DNA of 64,000 nt from Terfezia claveryi (taxonomy: Eukaryota; Ascomycota; Pezizomycetes; Pezizales; Pezizaceae): assembly GCA_015179025.1 (NCBI GenBank), contig WHUX01000101.1, forward strand, positions 1 through 64,000, in the 5' to 3' direction. A program made the position numbers and the translations under genes. The first letter of the stretch is position 1; every line of letters starts with the position of its first letter. Under the pieces are notes generated by a model that saw only the letters and a list, made by a program, of their open reading frames with translations, was not told where the DNA came from and did not search any database. Shown piece by piece: positions 20,758 through 32,269 of the stretch.

Positions 20758-22785
20758 TTAGTCTCTGGTCCCAGGATCTGACGAGGCCGACTTAGGGTGC
20801 CCTGTTATTGTTATGGGAATAGTCTGATTGGTTATGGGAAGATTCTTCTCGTTTGCAGTTGCACGAAGGGTTAAGACTGGCTTGTCGTCAACTTTAACCC
20901 CCCGGAGCTGAGGAAGGACAAGTTCCTCCCGCGTTTGCGGACAATTGGGGATCATGGAAACCCGTGGAAGCGCACTCTTCTGTCCAAGCCAATTTGCTTG
21001 GTCCCGATGCCTTGTATCCTGAACATGATTACTCCTCTCATCCTGAATGTCAACCTGTGCCAAGATCTGGTCTACCATACGGTAGAGCTGGGTTGCGTGG
21101 AGGCCCACGAGGAACCGAAGAAAGCGACTGTATCTGCCCGGATTTGCTTCCTCATCATAATTCACGAAAGCAACCCTCCCTATCTTGAAAAGGCCATTTA
21201 CAATGATGAGAAAGACCAGGATGGCCGGTATAGCCGCAAAATATCCAAGTCGAAGGGAGGACACAACACTGCTCACTATTACTACATCACCGACCCCATC
21301 AAGCATCTTACCATCAGCCCGCTTCAAAATATTATTTCTCTCTGTGCCCAGCTGCCGCCCAGCCATGGCAGCGTCGCGGAAAATGTTTCTCGTCGCCAGA
21401 TATGCCCCAAGAACGATTCGCTTCATGTCTGTGATAGCCAACGACGACTCTGCATCAATTCCCGTCAGGCGGTCTGGTAGGATACGTGTTGAGGATTTCA
21501 GGGCACCAGCCTGGAGAGCCCTTCCGATGTTGACAATCATTGGGACAACGAACTCGCTCTCCAGTATGTTTAAGATACCTTCCGGGAATTTGACTGGGGT
21601 TTGATCGCCGTACAACAGTTCAGATGTACTTCCCTTCCATCCATTATATGACCACTCGTCAGTCTGAAAACATTTGAGGGGAGGCCGCTTCGACGTGACT
21701 TGGTAGGGAAAGTCATCCGTTTGATTTTGTATGGACCGCGTGGTCTCATACCAGGGGTCAGAACTTTCTGTAACAGATGGCTTCCCAGCAACAACCGGGA
21801 GAATCGAGTAATATTTTTTCGTAGCATTAGCGGGTTGAAAAGTGCCAGCGAAGTAGGCAAGTGGTGCTGTGAAGGGATCGATCTCGGCAAATGCAGATTT
21901 CTCCTTAATGCCATCTGCAGCTGGCTGATTATCCTTCCAAAGAGTATATTTGTCGTATTCATTGCCGCTCTCGTCTGAAATCTGCTGTATCCACCAATCG
22001 TCGGCGAAAGTGCATGTGCCCTGAACCTGAACAGTTAATTTCCCAAACCTTTGCAATCCCATTTGCGCGCCAGTAACATTATAGCCATAATGGATGCTAT
22101 ACCGCCGGGCCTCACGCCAGTTTGACTGGTCATATTTGTGTACGATGTTGACACTCTTCAATATTGTAACTTCAGAGCCTTCTATTGCTCCAAATGCTCG
22201 CAATGCGCCCATGCTTGCATAGTTCAGCTTCACGAAGTCAGGAGCTCTCGTCCCATTCTTCCGCAGCTCCAAAACAGGGTAATGCATCAGATCGGGATTG
22301 ACGGGTGCGGAGGAGCCGATGGTAAGTCTATCGGGAAACAGAAATCCGGCAGTGATACTCCCAGCGAATGTAGCAGAAGCAACAACAAGGATAGCGATGT
22401 CCAACAGAAGGTTCCTGAAGTTGAACTCTGCCTTATATTTTTCTTTCTTCTCATTCGTCATCAACATGCCCTTCAAAATTTGGCCGATGTGCTGAAACAT
22501 CAATAATGTTGCTTGAAATGGATCGTTCGCATTCCATGCGGCCACAACTGCTATATAGCTTGTTCGGGTCATTTTCTCTGGAGTAAAGAATAGAAGGACG
22601 AGCGAGATCACGAGGTTCCATGCGGCAATGAATATCCATAAAATAAAGATGGTGTACAAAGCTGTAATACGTCTGGCAGTGGTTGCTGACACCGCAATGG
22701 CCGTTCTGCCGCCGGCATCATCGGGAAGTGTGAACTTAACCCACTCCCGGTATGTTACCGGGTCGGGATCGGTGAACACATCCAT
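20758..22785 (-). CDS. Fungal multi-spanning membrane protein of unknown function
   Basis: A single uninterrupted frame of 675 codons starts at 'MDVFTDPDPVTYREWVKF'. Hydrophobic helices are seen near residues 41-68 ('ALYTIFILWIFIAAWNLVI'), 125-150 and close to 510-540 ('LGYFAAIPAILVFLIIVNG'). Between helices 2 and 3 lies about 350 residues with several N-x-S/T sites and paired cysteines, so that region probably faces outside or the lumen. The last 120 residues are polar and probably cytosolic. The layout resembles uncharacterised fungal membrane proteins with a large extracytosolic loop; I cannot name the family. There is no sign of decay. Confidence 0.72.
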   Translation of the reverse strand: MDVFTDPDPVTYREWVKFTLPDDAGGRTAIAVSATTARRITALYTIFILWIFIAAWNLVISLVLLFFTPEKMTRTSYIAVVAAWNANDPFQATLLMFQHIGQILKGMLMTNEKKEKYKAEFNFRNLLLDIAILVVASATFAGSITAGFLFPDRLTIGSSAPVNPDLMHYPVLELRKNGTRAPDFVKLNYASMGALRAFGAIEGSEVTILKSVNIVHKYDQSNWREARRYSIHYGYNVTGAQMGLQRFGKLTVQVQGTCTFADDWWIQQISDESGNEYDKYTLWKDNQPAADGIKEKSAFAEIDPFTAPLAYFAGTFQPANATKKYYSILPVVAGKPSVTESSDPWYETTRSIQNQTDDFPYQVTSKRPPLKCFQTDEWSYNGWKGSTSELLYGDQTPVKFPEGILNILESEFVVPMIVNIGRALQAGALKSSTRILPDRLTGIDAESSLAITDMKRIVLGAYLATRNIFRDAAMAGRQLGTERNNILKRADGKMLDGVGDVVIVSSVVSSLRLGYFAAIPAILVFLIIVNGLFKIGRVAFVNYDEEANPGRYSRFLRFLVGLHATQLYRMVDQILAQVDIQDERSNHVQDTRHRDQANWLGQKSALPRVSMIPNCPQTREELVLPQLRGVKVDDKPVLTLRATANEKNLPITNQTIPITITGHPKSASSDPGTRD

Positions 22786-24614
22786 GACTGAGGTTTTGTA
22801 GGTGTATGGAAAACGCTATTGGCTATTGTCTGCACGTTCTAGTACCTATATGATCTCATGGTCAGCATGAATCAATTTAAGAATCTGCCCTTGAGTCAGA
22901 CGCCTGGGCCGATTGACCAACCTGTATGATTGAAGTACCCCAGGACGAAAGCCGACGTTGAGTGGGATGAACTTAAACCTCCTGTATAGTTGGTAGTTGG
23001 CGATGATCACCCTAATATTTCCCTAATCAATTAGCTGCTGGTATTTCTCTCCATCACTCATGGGTTTGTATAAACATTCACAAGAGAAGGTGATATCTTT
23101 GTGCAATTGACATGCCTTCAAGAGTTCAACCAGCAGCGATGCTTGAGGATTGTGAAATCTGGAGTGAACCTGCTTAACTGTGAATAGACACATCAACACC
23201 GTTCCATGATTTCCCAAATGAAAATGCAAGTTTACTCTAGAATGCTGCTACTCTTATACTACCACAAGATACATATGTTGGCTTTCATGGTGGATCAAAC
23301 AAGGCTGATGTGTGAGACGAGACCTCGAGGCTACCTAGATTTCACATTGTAACGTAATGAAAACCTCTAAATGTTGCAGCTACATCGACAACATAGTTCA
23401 TGACTTGGTATAATCGGCGCCAACACATACAGAAGTGGCAGGTTGAGGGTATCAACGAGCGGAGGTGTGACCCATTTTCATGATCATGGACAACGCCTCT
23501 ATTGGTACAGGATAAACCACCCTCGGGGAACGCAGAATGCACCGAGATCCCCTGATGTGAAACATGTGTCACCTGGTCATGCTGACCCAACTTGTTTTAC
23601 AACAGCCTTACGAACTCCCAAGTCAACCTACTCCCTCGCTCGTTAGCCGCATACCTACAGTACCCATGAACTAGTATAAGCGCTCTATAGCTCCTATTGG
23701 CTCCTTTTTTGTTCTTTCGAAAAAACAAATCAACAATCTCGTATTCAAGTTATCCTAGGTTATGGCGAGGGACTGCATCTCCTCAGTCGATTCTTCAGCC
23801 TTGGGACAGCTCTCACCATACGTATGTACGTATAAAGAAACGAATAAGAATAAATCTTTTAAGCCGCAAACGGTACTGCCTTGTACAGAGACTAGTCCCA
23901 AATAGGCTTGGTAGTGGAGGATGGGGCGTTGTTCTCCATGGACGTCCAGACTTCAACAAAAAAAAAAAAGAAAAAAAGCTCCCCCGCCAACCCAGCACCT
24001 AGCACTCTATTCTATACAATTTCACATGAACAGATGGGATTCTCCGCTCTCCCTATCATGTACGTCAACACCCTGATGGCTAGATGCTGCCACCGAAGGT
24101 GCTCCTGTTTGCTTAATGTTAACCGGTGTGGCCGGAGTATTCAATTGCCTACCGAGGCTGTCTTCCTGGTCAGCTGCTTCACTCCTGCCACCTTTGATCC
24201 ACATCAAAATTCTGTCCTAGTATTTACGGCTTCAGTCTCTATTCTGTCATGGCGGTATCCTTGGTAATACCACCAATGCTGATATCCCATTGGCTCCGCT
24301 GAGCCTCCATCCCATTCCTTATTGACTCTCCTATATAAATGTACTTAGAAGCTATAGATTTTGGTCACGATCTAAATACATCATGTATTCATACCATTGC
24401 AGAGCAGGCTTCACTCGGAACGAGCACGGCGTGTTATTTCTCGCGATACAGAGTAATGTATTATTATATGTCTTAAATAATGTTAGGCATAGTCTGAGGC
24501 AATTTGTGACTGTAGGGCACAAGAATAGACCCATATATGGCCTTCATGCGTAAATTTCGTATCTAATGATAACTTCTTAGCGAGACCATATATCACAACT
24601 GAATACTCTGCATG
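22786..24614. other. Intergenic, no supported gene
   Basis: 1.8 kb with no long frame and no element ends recognised. An A-run at about 23,957-23,980 is unaccompanied by any retroposon body I can match. Short frames at 23,342-24,267 lack motifs. Confidence 0.45.
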
Positions 24615-25241
24615 TATTAGTGGTGGTCAATCGTTACATATTTCCATTAAGCTAATTTCAATTACGAAGCGCCTTGGCGAGCTCTTTGGCATCTTGGCCT
24701 CACCGCTCATTGGCCAGAGGCTTAATTGTAATTTAATTGAACTGTTAATTGCTTAATGGAGTCCCTTAACGAGATAATTGAAATTAAATTAGCAACCTTA
24801 GCCAACATCACAACATCACAATCACAGCAATAACATCTGAAAGGGAATAAGCCACACTGGGTGAAGGAAGTTGTAGAGTGACTGGATAATTCCTAATCAA
24901 GTTTTCCAAGATCACAATCCCTCTTGAATAATGCCTCCCAGTGCTACGTCGAGCAGCCTCATAGCGGCGTGCCAATATCTTCCTATAAATGCCGAACAGC
25001 TCTAGTATTATGTCATCCCCAGGGATCACCTTGAGCACCTCTATGGGCAGCTCTATAAGCTCCCAAATGTCCTTCAGCAACACTCTCCGCCGATGGCATG
25101 TCGATGTTACTAAGCAGGCTTAATTGAATATTTAATTTAGGTCTGTCAATCAAAATTTTTAATTAGCGCTAGTTTTGCCTTGCCAAGCGCTTCGTAATTG
25201 AAATTAGCTTAATGGAAATAACGATTGACCACCACTAATAT
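24614..25241. mobile_element. Long-TIR MITE, copy B, with TA target duplication
   Basis: Left end TTAGTGGTGGTCAATCGTTA at 24616 and right end TAACGATTGACCACCACTAA ending at 25239 are flanked by TA on both sides. The terminal repeats extend about 60-70 bp inward (ATTTCCATTAAGCTAATTTC, then ATTACGAAGCGCCTTGG, mirrored on the right). The TA duplication points to the Tc1/mariner/pogo superfamily. A 91-codon minus-strand frame (25083-24808) occupies the centre and has a recognisable homologue in copy A. Confidence 0.85.
24808..25083 (-). CDS. Small ORF carried inside the MITE
   Basis: The frame starts 'MLLKDIWELIELPIEVLKVI' and is open for 91 codons. The same translated pattern ('DDMILELF') is visible in copy A at 17,170-17,260 but with a stop and drift. 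It may be a residue of the parental element's gene or captured host sequence. It has no recognised domain and is unlikely to be a transposase on its own. Confidence 0.3.
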   Translation of the reverse strand: MLLKDIWELIELPIEVLKVIPGDDIILELFGIYRKILARRYEAARRSTGRHYSRGIVILENLIRNYPVTLQLPSPSVAYSLSDVIAVIVML

Positions 25242-25423
25242 CTAATCTCCAAACACCCTTATAGATTACATTCTGTATATTTTAATCATATATGGTTCTC
25301 TTTATATTATACATACAATATGGGACACAGCTGTGTACCGAGACGTAAGACATGAGGACCTCACCTCAAAACCTCACTTTTTCCACGTTAGAGCTCTTAA
25401 GATATAATTCTAAGGCGGCCAAT

Positions 25424-25788
25424 ATTAGAGACGTTCCGCATCCTGGCCTGGCGGACAATGCAACTTTAGTCACGCCACCTCCTACCCAGGTAGCGCTAGA
25501 TGTCCGCCGAAGAAGAGTTTTTACAACCCTGCCAGTCTTAAGCAGTCGGTACGGTACCAGTCAGGATTTAGAGTAAGCAAAATTTTCACTTAACCGCATT
25601 CCGCCATTTGTTGTTGTTTTTAGCGCGGTAAACTAGAGATATTCTAAGGCCAAAAAATATGCTATCGATGGCATGTCTTTTGCCTGGCGGACATCTCACC
25701 CTGGTCCCATATCCTTGCTGCTCACATGATATGGTCGGGTTGCTGTGGATACAAGCCGCCAGGCCAGGGTGCGGAACGTCTCTAATCG
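25424..25788. mobile_element. Short TIR element (MITE), complete copy
   Basis: The left terminus ATTAGAGACGTTCCGCATCC continues into TGGCCTGGCGG. It is mirrored on the right by CCGCCAGGCCAGGGTGCGGA then ACGTCTCTAAT (25756-25788), about 30 bp with one mismatch. The interior matches 4,422-4,722. It has no coding capacity, so it is non-autonomous. Confidence 0.82.
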
Positions 25789-25789
25789 A

Positions 25790-27405
25790 CTGCATGACTG
25801 GCGTTTATAGGAGAGCCAATAAGGAGCGCGGCGGGGAGCCAGCAGCCGCACCTTTTTTTCTTTTTTTTGGGGGGGGGCCTTATACCCGCGATCGACCTAT
25901 GGTCATGACGGATAGAGCCTGCAGAGCGTGTAAGTCAGTGGCGCGATGGAACAAGTACTTGAGTAACATGACTAGGTAATACATTGTTCCAAGATACGAG
26001 GGGCATTTCTAAAGTTTTGCGACATTCAATGCGGGAAAAAGCCTCATGTTATTTATATTATTATTTGTCATGCGGTTCTTCACTTGCGCTGGGAATCAAG
26101 AATGCATTTTGAAATCGTTAGAATTACGGCATCCAACACGTGCAATGTCTAACACTTCGGCACCAAAAACAGATTGATGTAAACTCATTTGGGTCGTGGG
26201 ACATGCAGCCGAGCGATTTTGCTATAGTTCCATTAAAATTGGATAGGAGCTGAAGCATATATCCTCAGTGCCTATGTCCTCAAATTGTTCGGAGGACCCC
26301 AGGATCACCAAACGCGCTACTTGATGACGTTTGTGATCTCAACATTTACCTTAAGCCGTAGGAGTAACAGAATTAGTCACATTGACGAATAACATAGCTG
26401 ACAGGGAACGGCCGCATTACTGTATCTGGATCGAGAACCAGTGCATAAATATATGCCAGAGAGTTGAAGTGTATCATGTGGGGGGGTTATTGAGGCTGGT
26501 TGTTTTTCGTCCAAACACACTCTGCGTGTCTATTACGTTACGTACAGTACATAGGGCCTCCATACTGTCATTAACCGCCAATGGCAGATGACCCCATGAG
26601 GCCTGACTGAGGCCCCTATGTACCACAATTACTATGTACAGTATGTAGAGGTTGAGTTACAACTAATGGGGAATTTTTCTCTAGAGGCACACAACAGAGT
26701 TCCTATTCCAGTGGATGCGGCACCCGCATGGATGCAGCCCCGCCCTGTCCATTAAAAGTACAGGTGGAGTTGGGCGTGAGACTTCAACGTGAACAGGGAG
26801 GAGGTCCCCAGTATGTCTCACCACTCCATGGCTGCGCATCAGTTTTTTTACGTCTCTCTCCTGGAGTCGCGAAACATGCGCTGGAGCCGAGATTTTCCAA
26901 ATAATGATTATGCATGAAGAAAAAGGAGACAGAGGATAATTAATTTCCTTCCTCTTCTTTTTGCCCAGCTTGAATGTAAGCAGTCCCTTGCCCCCTTCTT
27001 TTCTTCTAGTCTCCCCGCATAGCATTTTACTTAGAGGAGATAAAACAAAGAAGGCAGATAGATTTCTCTAGCAGCCCCACTTTCTTCCCCAGCTTGAATG
27101 TAGAAAAATCGAAGTCGATAAATGTGCTATTCTGAAGAAATTTCTTTATTGTTCGGACTATACCTTACCAGTATTGGAATTGAATGAAGAAAAAACCACA
27201 AGCGCCCAAGATAGCGGAGCGTTCGTTCCAGCACGACTCTAGAGGACCCCTGTCACATGCCTGTATATTGTTCCTCCTGATTCCAGCCTCGTTCACTCAC
27301 GAATTTGGATGGAAGCATTCACGGTTGGATGATCTCCACCAGGCTATCAATCACGGCCTCAGGCCACCAGTATCTCTTGCGCCCGATATTATACCTTTAT
27401 ATGCA
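25790..27405. other. Intergenic with fragments of retroposon-like sequence
   Basis: No supported gene. On the minus strand, 26,541-26,615 (TCAGTCAGGCC...GTTAATGACAGTATGG) matches the middle of the LINE 3' end at 40,330-40,390, so it is an internal fragment of that family. CCCAGCTTGAATGTA occurs twice (about 26,967 and 27,089). A T-run next to a G-run lies at 25,853-25,879. Confidence 0.45.
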
Positions 27406-27410
27406 TGACC

Positions 27411-27483
27411 ACGTAGGTGTCGTTGGGGCTGCATAGGAGTATCAAGTATTTAAAAAAAACAAAAAAAAACGTAGGTGTCGTTG
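27411..27483 (+). mobile_element. 43-bp truncated poly(A) retroposon with 15-bp target duplication
   Basis: An insertion at 27426-27468 (GGGCTGCATAGGAGTATCAA, GTATTT, then an A-rich tail with one C) is bounded by perfect direct repeats ACGTAGGTGTCGTTG at 27411-27425 and 27469-27483. It is the shortest member of the family, made of little more than the last 25 bp and the tail. Confidence 0.9.
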
Positions 27484-27506
27484 AATCACATCAGACCTTA
27501 GCTACC

Positions 27507-27520
27507 GTGCCAACCAGACT
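27507..27520 (+). repeat. GTGCCAACCAGACT motif, isolated copy
   Basis: Identical to the MITE termini in 49,377-50,054. No partner terminus was found nearby. Confidence 0.55.
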
Positions 27521-28434
27521 ATTAGCTAGCTACAAAAGAGATTCAGCGAAAATGGATTAGTAGAAGCCTGGCCTCTTAGTCACTTCAAGCACCGCGTCTA
27601 TCAGAAGCGCTAGTAGTGGCTACGCAGGTGGGGTTGACGTTGGGCTGAGGTGCAGCGTAGTCTGTGTGTAAGGCGGGATATAACTCCAAATACTTCGGTG
27701 GAACTGGTACAAACAACAAGGTGGTCTCTGGTAGTACGGGGACATGGGGCGGCCCGGGGCTGGTGAATCGTCTAGCCTCGACCTGAGGATGGGCTGCCTC
27801 GCCATAGGTTAGATATATAGATAGCCTGAATACGAGTACTGCGTTACAAAAGAAGAAAAACGGTAGATACCAACAATCCTGACATTCCCATGAACATCGA
27901 TGTTGTGATTTTGACCCTGTTGAGTCATTGTCAGGCTGCGGAGACTACTGTTTCCTGTCTGATTATGAGCTGATCTTTCTATATCAGTCTAAGCTCCACC
28001 TAATCTATCTCCTTTGTGAAAACATTGCCAGGCTGAATGAAAGGCCAATGCCGCGGCTCGCTGGCATACACGTCTTGTCGTATAGCCTGAGCCTTGCTCA
28101 ACGACTCTATGTGATGTTTTGACAACTCACGCCGGCGTTCAGTATCAATTACCTAATGAATATTCGAAAAGGGGGCCTTCGGAGGCAGGCGTGGCTAAAA
28201 GCACGAATGATTTCACAACTTGCAGCTAGCCGTTGACTTTAATTTCCTATCTGGGCGTATCGAAAGCGGAGCCTCAACAGACATTTGTTTTCCGCATCAT
28301 TCAGGCACTGCACAGCCTAATCCACACAGTTGTTAGATATCAAGCAGGTACTTATAAGTATTCGCATGCTCCTGTGTAAGCTCGACGATTCCACCAACAC
28401 TCAAAGAACTTTGCACACAAGTTGAGCACCAAAG
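27521..28434. other. Intergenic; promoter of the FAS1 gene at its right end
   Basis: No supported gene. The minus frame 27620-27805 and plus frame 27928-28122 show no motif. The 100-150 bp before 28435 presumably hold the FAS1 gene promoter and 5' UTR. Confidence 0.4.
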
Positions 28435-30003
28435 ATGCAGACCTACTTGCCCTTCTCGTCTCTTTTGAGTGCTTTACTCTTCTCGGTTTTTGTTTCCTCT
28501 GTATATGCGCAGTCGCTTGACGAAGCATTGCGTACTCACAATCTGACACTCTTTGCGGACTTCTTCAAGGCGTACCCCCCAGAACCCTTCCTTTTCAATC
28601 GCCCAGACCTGATTGTTTATGCACCAACAGACAATGCAATGCAGGAGTATTTCGATGCTCGAGGCATAACGGACATTGGCAATGGAAGGCCAAGATACCT
28701 ACTGGAGCGTGATGAGATGTCTAAGGAGAACGCAAATGTGAATATTCAGCTCTCACAGGGAAAACCAGACGATATTAAAGCGGCATCAGTAATTAAGTCG
28801 GGTGGGAACGGTACTGAGGACAACAAGGTAATTGAGCCCAATTCAAACTTGACCACGACCAGTTCGATGGCACAGGCCACCAAAACGACGCAGTCTGGAC
28901 CTGATGATACCACTGCTACAACTTTAAGACTTCTTGCTACCACGGGTACAACTGTGATCCCAACGGAAGCAACGACGACAACGGAAGCAACGATGACAAC
29001 GGAAGCAACGACGACAACGGAAGCAACGACGACAACGTTGGCACCATCCAATAATACGCCTATAGTCAAATCTATCACACCCACTACCACTCTGGCGCCA
29101 ACAGCCAGTGGAATTGCCAATCTAGAGGAGCGTCCTCCACCAGTCTCATGGCTTGCAAAAATTTACTCTGGTAATGGACGCTTGTCGTACATCCTTGAAA
29201 ACAGTGTTCCATTTGATGGGGGGATCTTATATAAAATAGATAGGTATTAAGCCTAGTGCAATCAATGTATGCTGGAAATTACCGTATCTAACCAATGACC
29301 TGTACTTTTAGCTTTTTTGAACTTGCAAAAGACTTCAGAAAGTCAATCTCCGAGTCTGGTTTTTCCGCCTTGGAGTCTTCCCTGAACCGAATTCCAGAGG
29401 CCTTTGCAGTCCTTCAAAACTCGCAGCGAGTTACCTTCCTCGCGCCTTCACCGGAGGCATTTGCGGCCGCAGAAAACCAGCTCAAAGCCCTCTCCGGGGA
29501 TCAGCTCCAGTCTCTATTCGACTACCATACCATTGTCTCTGGCTTTATCGGCTACACACCAACATTTCAAAACGGTAGGACATACAAGACAAAAAGTGGA
29601 CTAAGCTTCGTTGTTACCTTCAAGGGTAATGATATCTACATCAATAATGCCAAAATTATTGCAAGGAACAAAATCCTCAAGAATGGTGTAATACACGTCC
29701 TAGATAGGGTGAGAATAAACTCCAATAAACACATGAGTTCATTATGGGGTGCTGATTCCCAGCTAGATTCTGGTTCTACCTCCACCTGGAGCGACTACAG
29801 TTCCTGGCCCTGATGGCCCTGTTCCCATCAGCAAGGACACCACTGAGGACGATGACCCAATGAACCCGAATCCAAGGAAGGCATCAGGGACGTCTACTAC
29901 ATTCGGGCCACTATCCACCTATCGTGGTGGTGATGTGAGCCTCAAAGCACCATTGTTCTTTGTGACCATTTCTCTGGCTGTGGCGGGTTATTTCTTGGTT
30001 TAG
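28435..30003 (+). CDS. Secreted FAS1 (fasciclin)-domain protein with Thr-rich linker and GPI-type C-terminus
   Basis: Three exons, 28435-29243, 29312-29708 and 29767-30003, are joined by introns with good signals (GTATTA...TCTAAC...TTTTAG; GTGAGA...GCTAG). All phases close, giving 480 aa. Residues 1-25 form a signal peptide ending 'SSVYA'. A first FAS1-like segment follows ('LDEALRTHNLTLFADFF', 'YAPTDNAM'). A Thr-rich low-complexity linker comes next, encoded by a 15-bp minisatellite (ACGACAACGGAAGCA), and then a second FAS1 domain ('TFLAPSPEAFAAAE', 'FDYHTIVSG', 'GVIHVLDR'). The tail ends in a hydrophobic segment ('LFFVTISLAVAGYFLV') after a polar spacer, as in GPI-anchored proteins. FAS1 proteins act in adhesion at the cell wall. 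The second intron's acceptor was chosen because it yields this tail. Confidence 0.85.
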
Positions 30004-30930
30004 GGTGGGATACGGGAGGAAAATATATCTAAGAAGGAAATGGGGATTCAATAATCATTCCGGTGTATTAGTTTGGTGGGTCGACGTAATCTGAGTTTAA
30101 TGTGCATTTTCCCTACCATTTAATCTATGTTTCATAATTGCGAGTTATGTGGAATATTAAGATACATTATCTAGGAGAGACCAGTCTGGGAAAGACACCC
30201 CTGACACAATCACGTGCACTATGGACTAAATTTTGTACTATGATACGTCAGCAGGATACGGGTGTCTGGAATGTAGTTAGTTATAAGGTGAGTATGGTTT
30301 GGGTAAACTTATATAGATGAGTCTCCTTACAGGCATACCTCTCCTGCATAAAGAGGCTCAAAACGATGCATAATTTTGTATCTGTATGTATTTATACACA
30401 TTCGATGCATCTTATGCAGCGAAGGATTTTTTTTTGCCACTGAACTGTAAAAGCGTTTATTGGTTATAAGTATACCTCTACCGGCCCCCATACTTCATTT
30501 CTTAATTTATTCCCAGTCACCATCATTCAGGTTGGTAGCGTGCCCAATCACAGGGATGACGGCACGATCAGAGACAAGGGATACTTGGAAGCACTTCAAA
30601 ATCACGAGATATGATTTAAGAACTATATATGTTCTAGGCAGTTACGGAATTAAAATTTTGGTGAAAGGTTCTCAATGCCACGGCGACTTCTACAATACCA
30701 CAACGGTTCTACAATACTACAGCGACAAGTCCAATATCACACGTAGTAAATACCAATCAATTAAACGAAAAGAGATTAGTAAAAATCGAAAAGAGTAGAA
30801 GTATATCCAAAATTACAGTTACTTTATAGCAACAAAGAACAAAGGGATTATCTAGAGCGCAAGTACTTAACTCAACAACATGAAGGGGATAAAAAAGAGC
30901 TTCGCTTGCTCAACCCTCCACTCAATCAAT
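30004..30930. other. Intergenic, no supported gene
   Basis: 3' flank of the FAS1 gene, then AT-rich sequence. A plus frame at 30460-30798 has no recognisable content. No repeat match was noted. Confidence 0.4.
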
Positions 30931-31024
30931 CCATCAATTGCTGTACCTTCCTTTTGAAGGAAGAATCAGACAATGCTCGGATTGTGGTAGAAGATTTCTT
31001 GTATTCCCTGAAAATACTAATTGC

Positions 31025-31145
31025 CCAGAATCGCGGCTTCTATATATTGTAGGAGTTCATGCATTTGCGGCTTCTACATATTCCTACAAACGTATGAACT
31101 CCAGACATATATCGCGGTTCCGAATAATATGAAGGAGTTCCGAAC
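31025..31145. repeat. Small foldback repeat related to 1,667-2,110
   Basis: It contains ATCGCGGCTTCTATATATTG, GGAGTTCATGCATTTGCGGC, and then an inverted partner (ACGTATGAACTCC...ATATATCGCGGTTCC). The ATGCATT-GCGGCT core and flanking TATATA are shared with the larger foldback at the left of the window. Confidence 0.55.
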
Positions 31146-31162
31146 TTACGCAAAGAGCAAAC

Positions 31163-31295
31163 GTTGAGCCAAATATAGCTATTACCGGCACAGGCATAGT
31201 GCACCATTAGCTGTACAACCACACTAGCAGGTATTGCCAATCTAAGCTGGCATAAGTACTTATCCGAGCCGCCGGCTGCCAAGCGGGGTTTTGGT
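31163..31295 (+). repeat. Dispersed repeat, copy 2 (pair at 13,179)
   Basis: Blocks GCACAGGCATAGTGCA, AACCACACTAGCAGG and TCTAAGCTGGCATA align with 13,179-13,300. Element type is unknown. Confidence 0.6.
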
Positions 31296-31403
31296 GTTTA
31301 ATTACTTGCGCTCTCTTCTTTCATACATATGCTTGGAGTGCGAATATAATGTACATGAATGTATATGCCATTCCGCAACGGCCCAGAATATATAAATATA
31401 TAC

Positions 31404-31850
31404 CGTGTTAATTCGCAAGTAAGACAGTATCACGCGGCAGGACAGTATTAGTGTATAAGACAGGGCGCTAACAACCTACGTTTGGCCGAGATATTTGAAT
31501 CGTGATATTGGACAGCAAATGTTTCATACATGACAGTAGTGTAGTAAACTTGGCGTTGACTGATGCACCCGGTTTCTTACACTCATCACCAACCTCACTT
31601 GTTCCAATTTCAATTCCGCTGGCCCCTCGTGCTGGACTCAATGCGCAAACAACAAGCCAAAAACCTCGAGCAACCTCTGTTTTGCAACTGCAGAAATCTG
31701 GCAACGGACACAGAAGATGTAGGTTCCGACCTTGAGATTTAGATGAGGAGGAGGCGGATGGAAGTGTTGATGAGCAGGGAGACTATATTACTGAAGAAAG
31801 GGCTGTTCAATATGCTAAGATTAGGCTTGGTGAGGAGATCGTGTAACTAT
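31404..31850 (+). mobile_element. DNA-element relic: terminal repeat plus acidic coding segment
   Basis: TTAATTCGCAAGTAAGA near 31,408 is followed by repeated AAGACAGTAT/AGGACAGTAT words, and matches in inverted orientation the sequence near 39,625-39,650. At 31,690-31,850 it encodes an acidic segment ('DTEDVGSDLEI', 'DEEEADG') interrupted by stops. The same segment occurs at 39,338-39,500. It is probably the broken C-terminus of a transposase or other element gene; the family was not recognised. Confidence 0.5.
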
Positions 31851-32269
31851 GCCAAATTTTTTTATTTTAATACTTACTCATCACTATTTCGGTACCCTCA
31901 CTATATTACTACATTTGGTTATCGCATTCCGGGGGGAGGACAACCCATGATCTGGCCTCCGCAAGAATATCATTTTTGAATTCCCGGGCAGAACAATATT
32001 CGTGCGTAGAACATCCCTCTCAAGAATGGTGTGGCTTCCCGGGCAGGATGTCCCATTCGCGAATCAGCAAAATTCCCAACAAACATACTTATCCCGCGTG
32101 TGGGCCGCCCAAACCTCACAGCGGCCTTAGGCAGGAGAGAGGGGGCTGCAAATCACCAGCTAAAGTAGCTTAAAGATAATTCTATTCTGGGCTTTGCTTC
32201 CAACTTCCAGGGCAAAATCACAAACCTAATAGAGATGTGGCTTGCAAGGCCTTTTTTTTCCTGTTTTTT

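Noticed and set aside
20935..21604. Plus-strand frames of 139-181 codons
   Set aside because: Antisense to the intact 675-codon membrane protein; no independent motif.
28746..29120. 124-codon Val-rich minus ORF
   Set aside because: Antisense of the Thr-rich minisatellite in the FAS1 gene.
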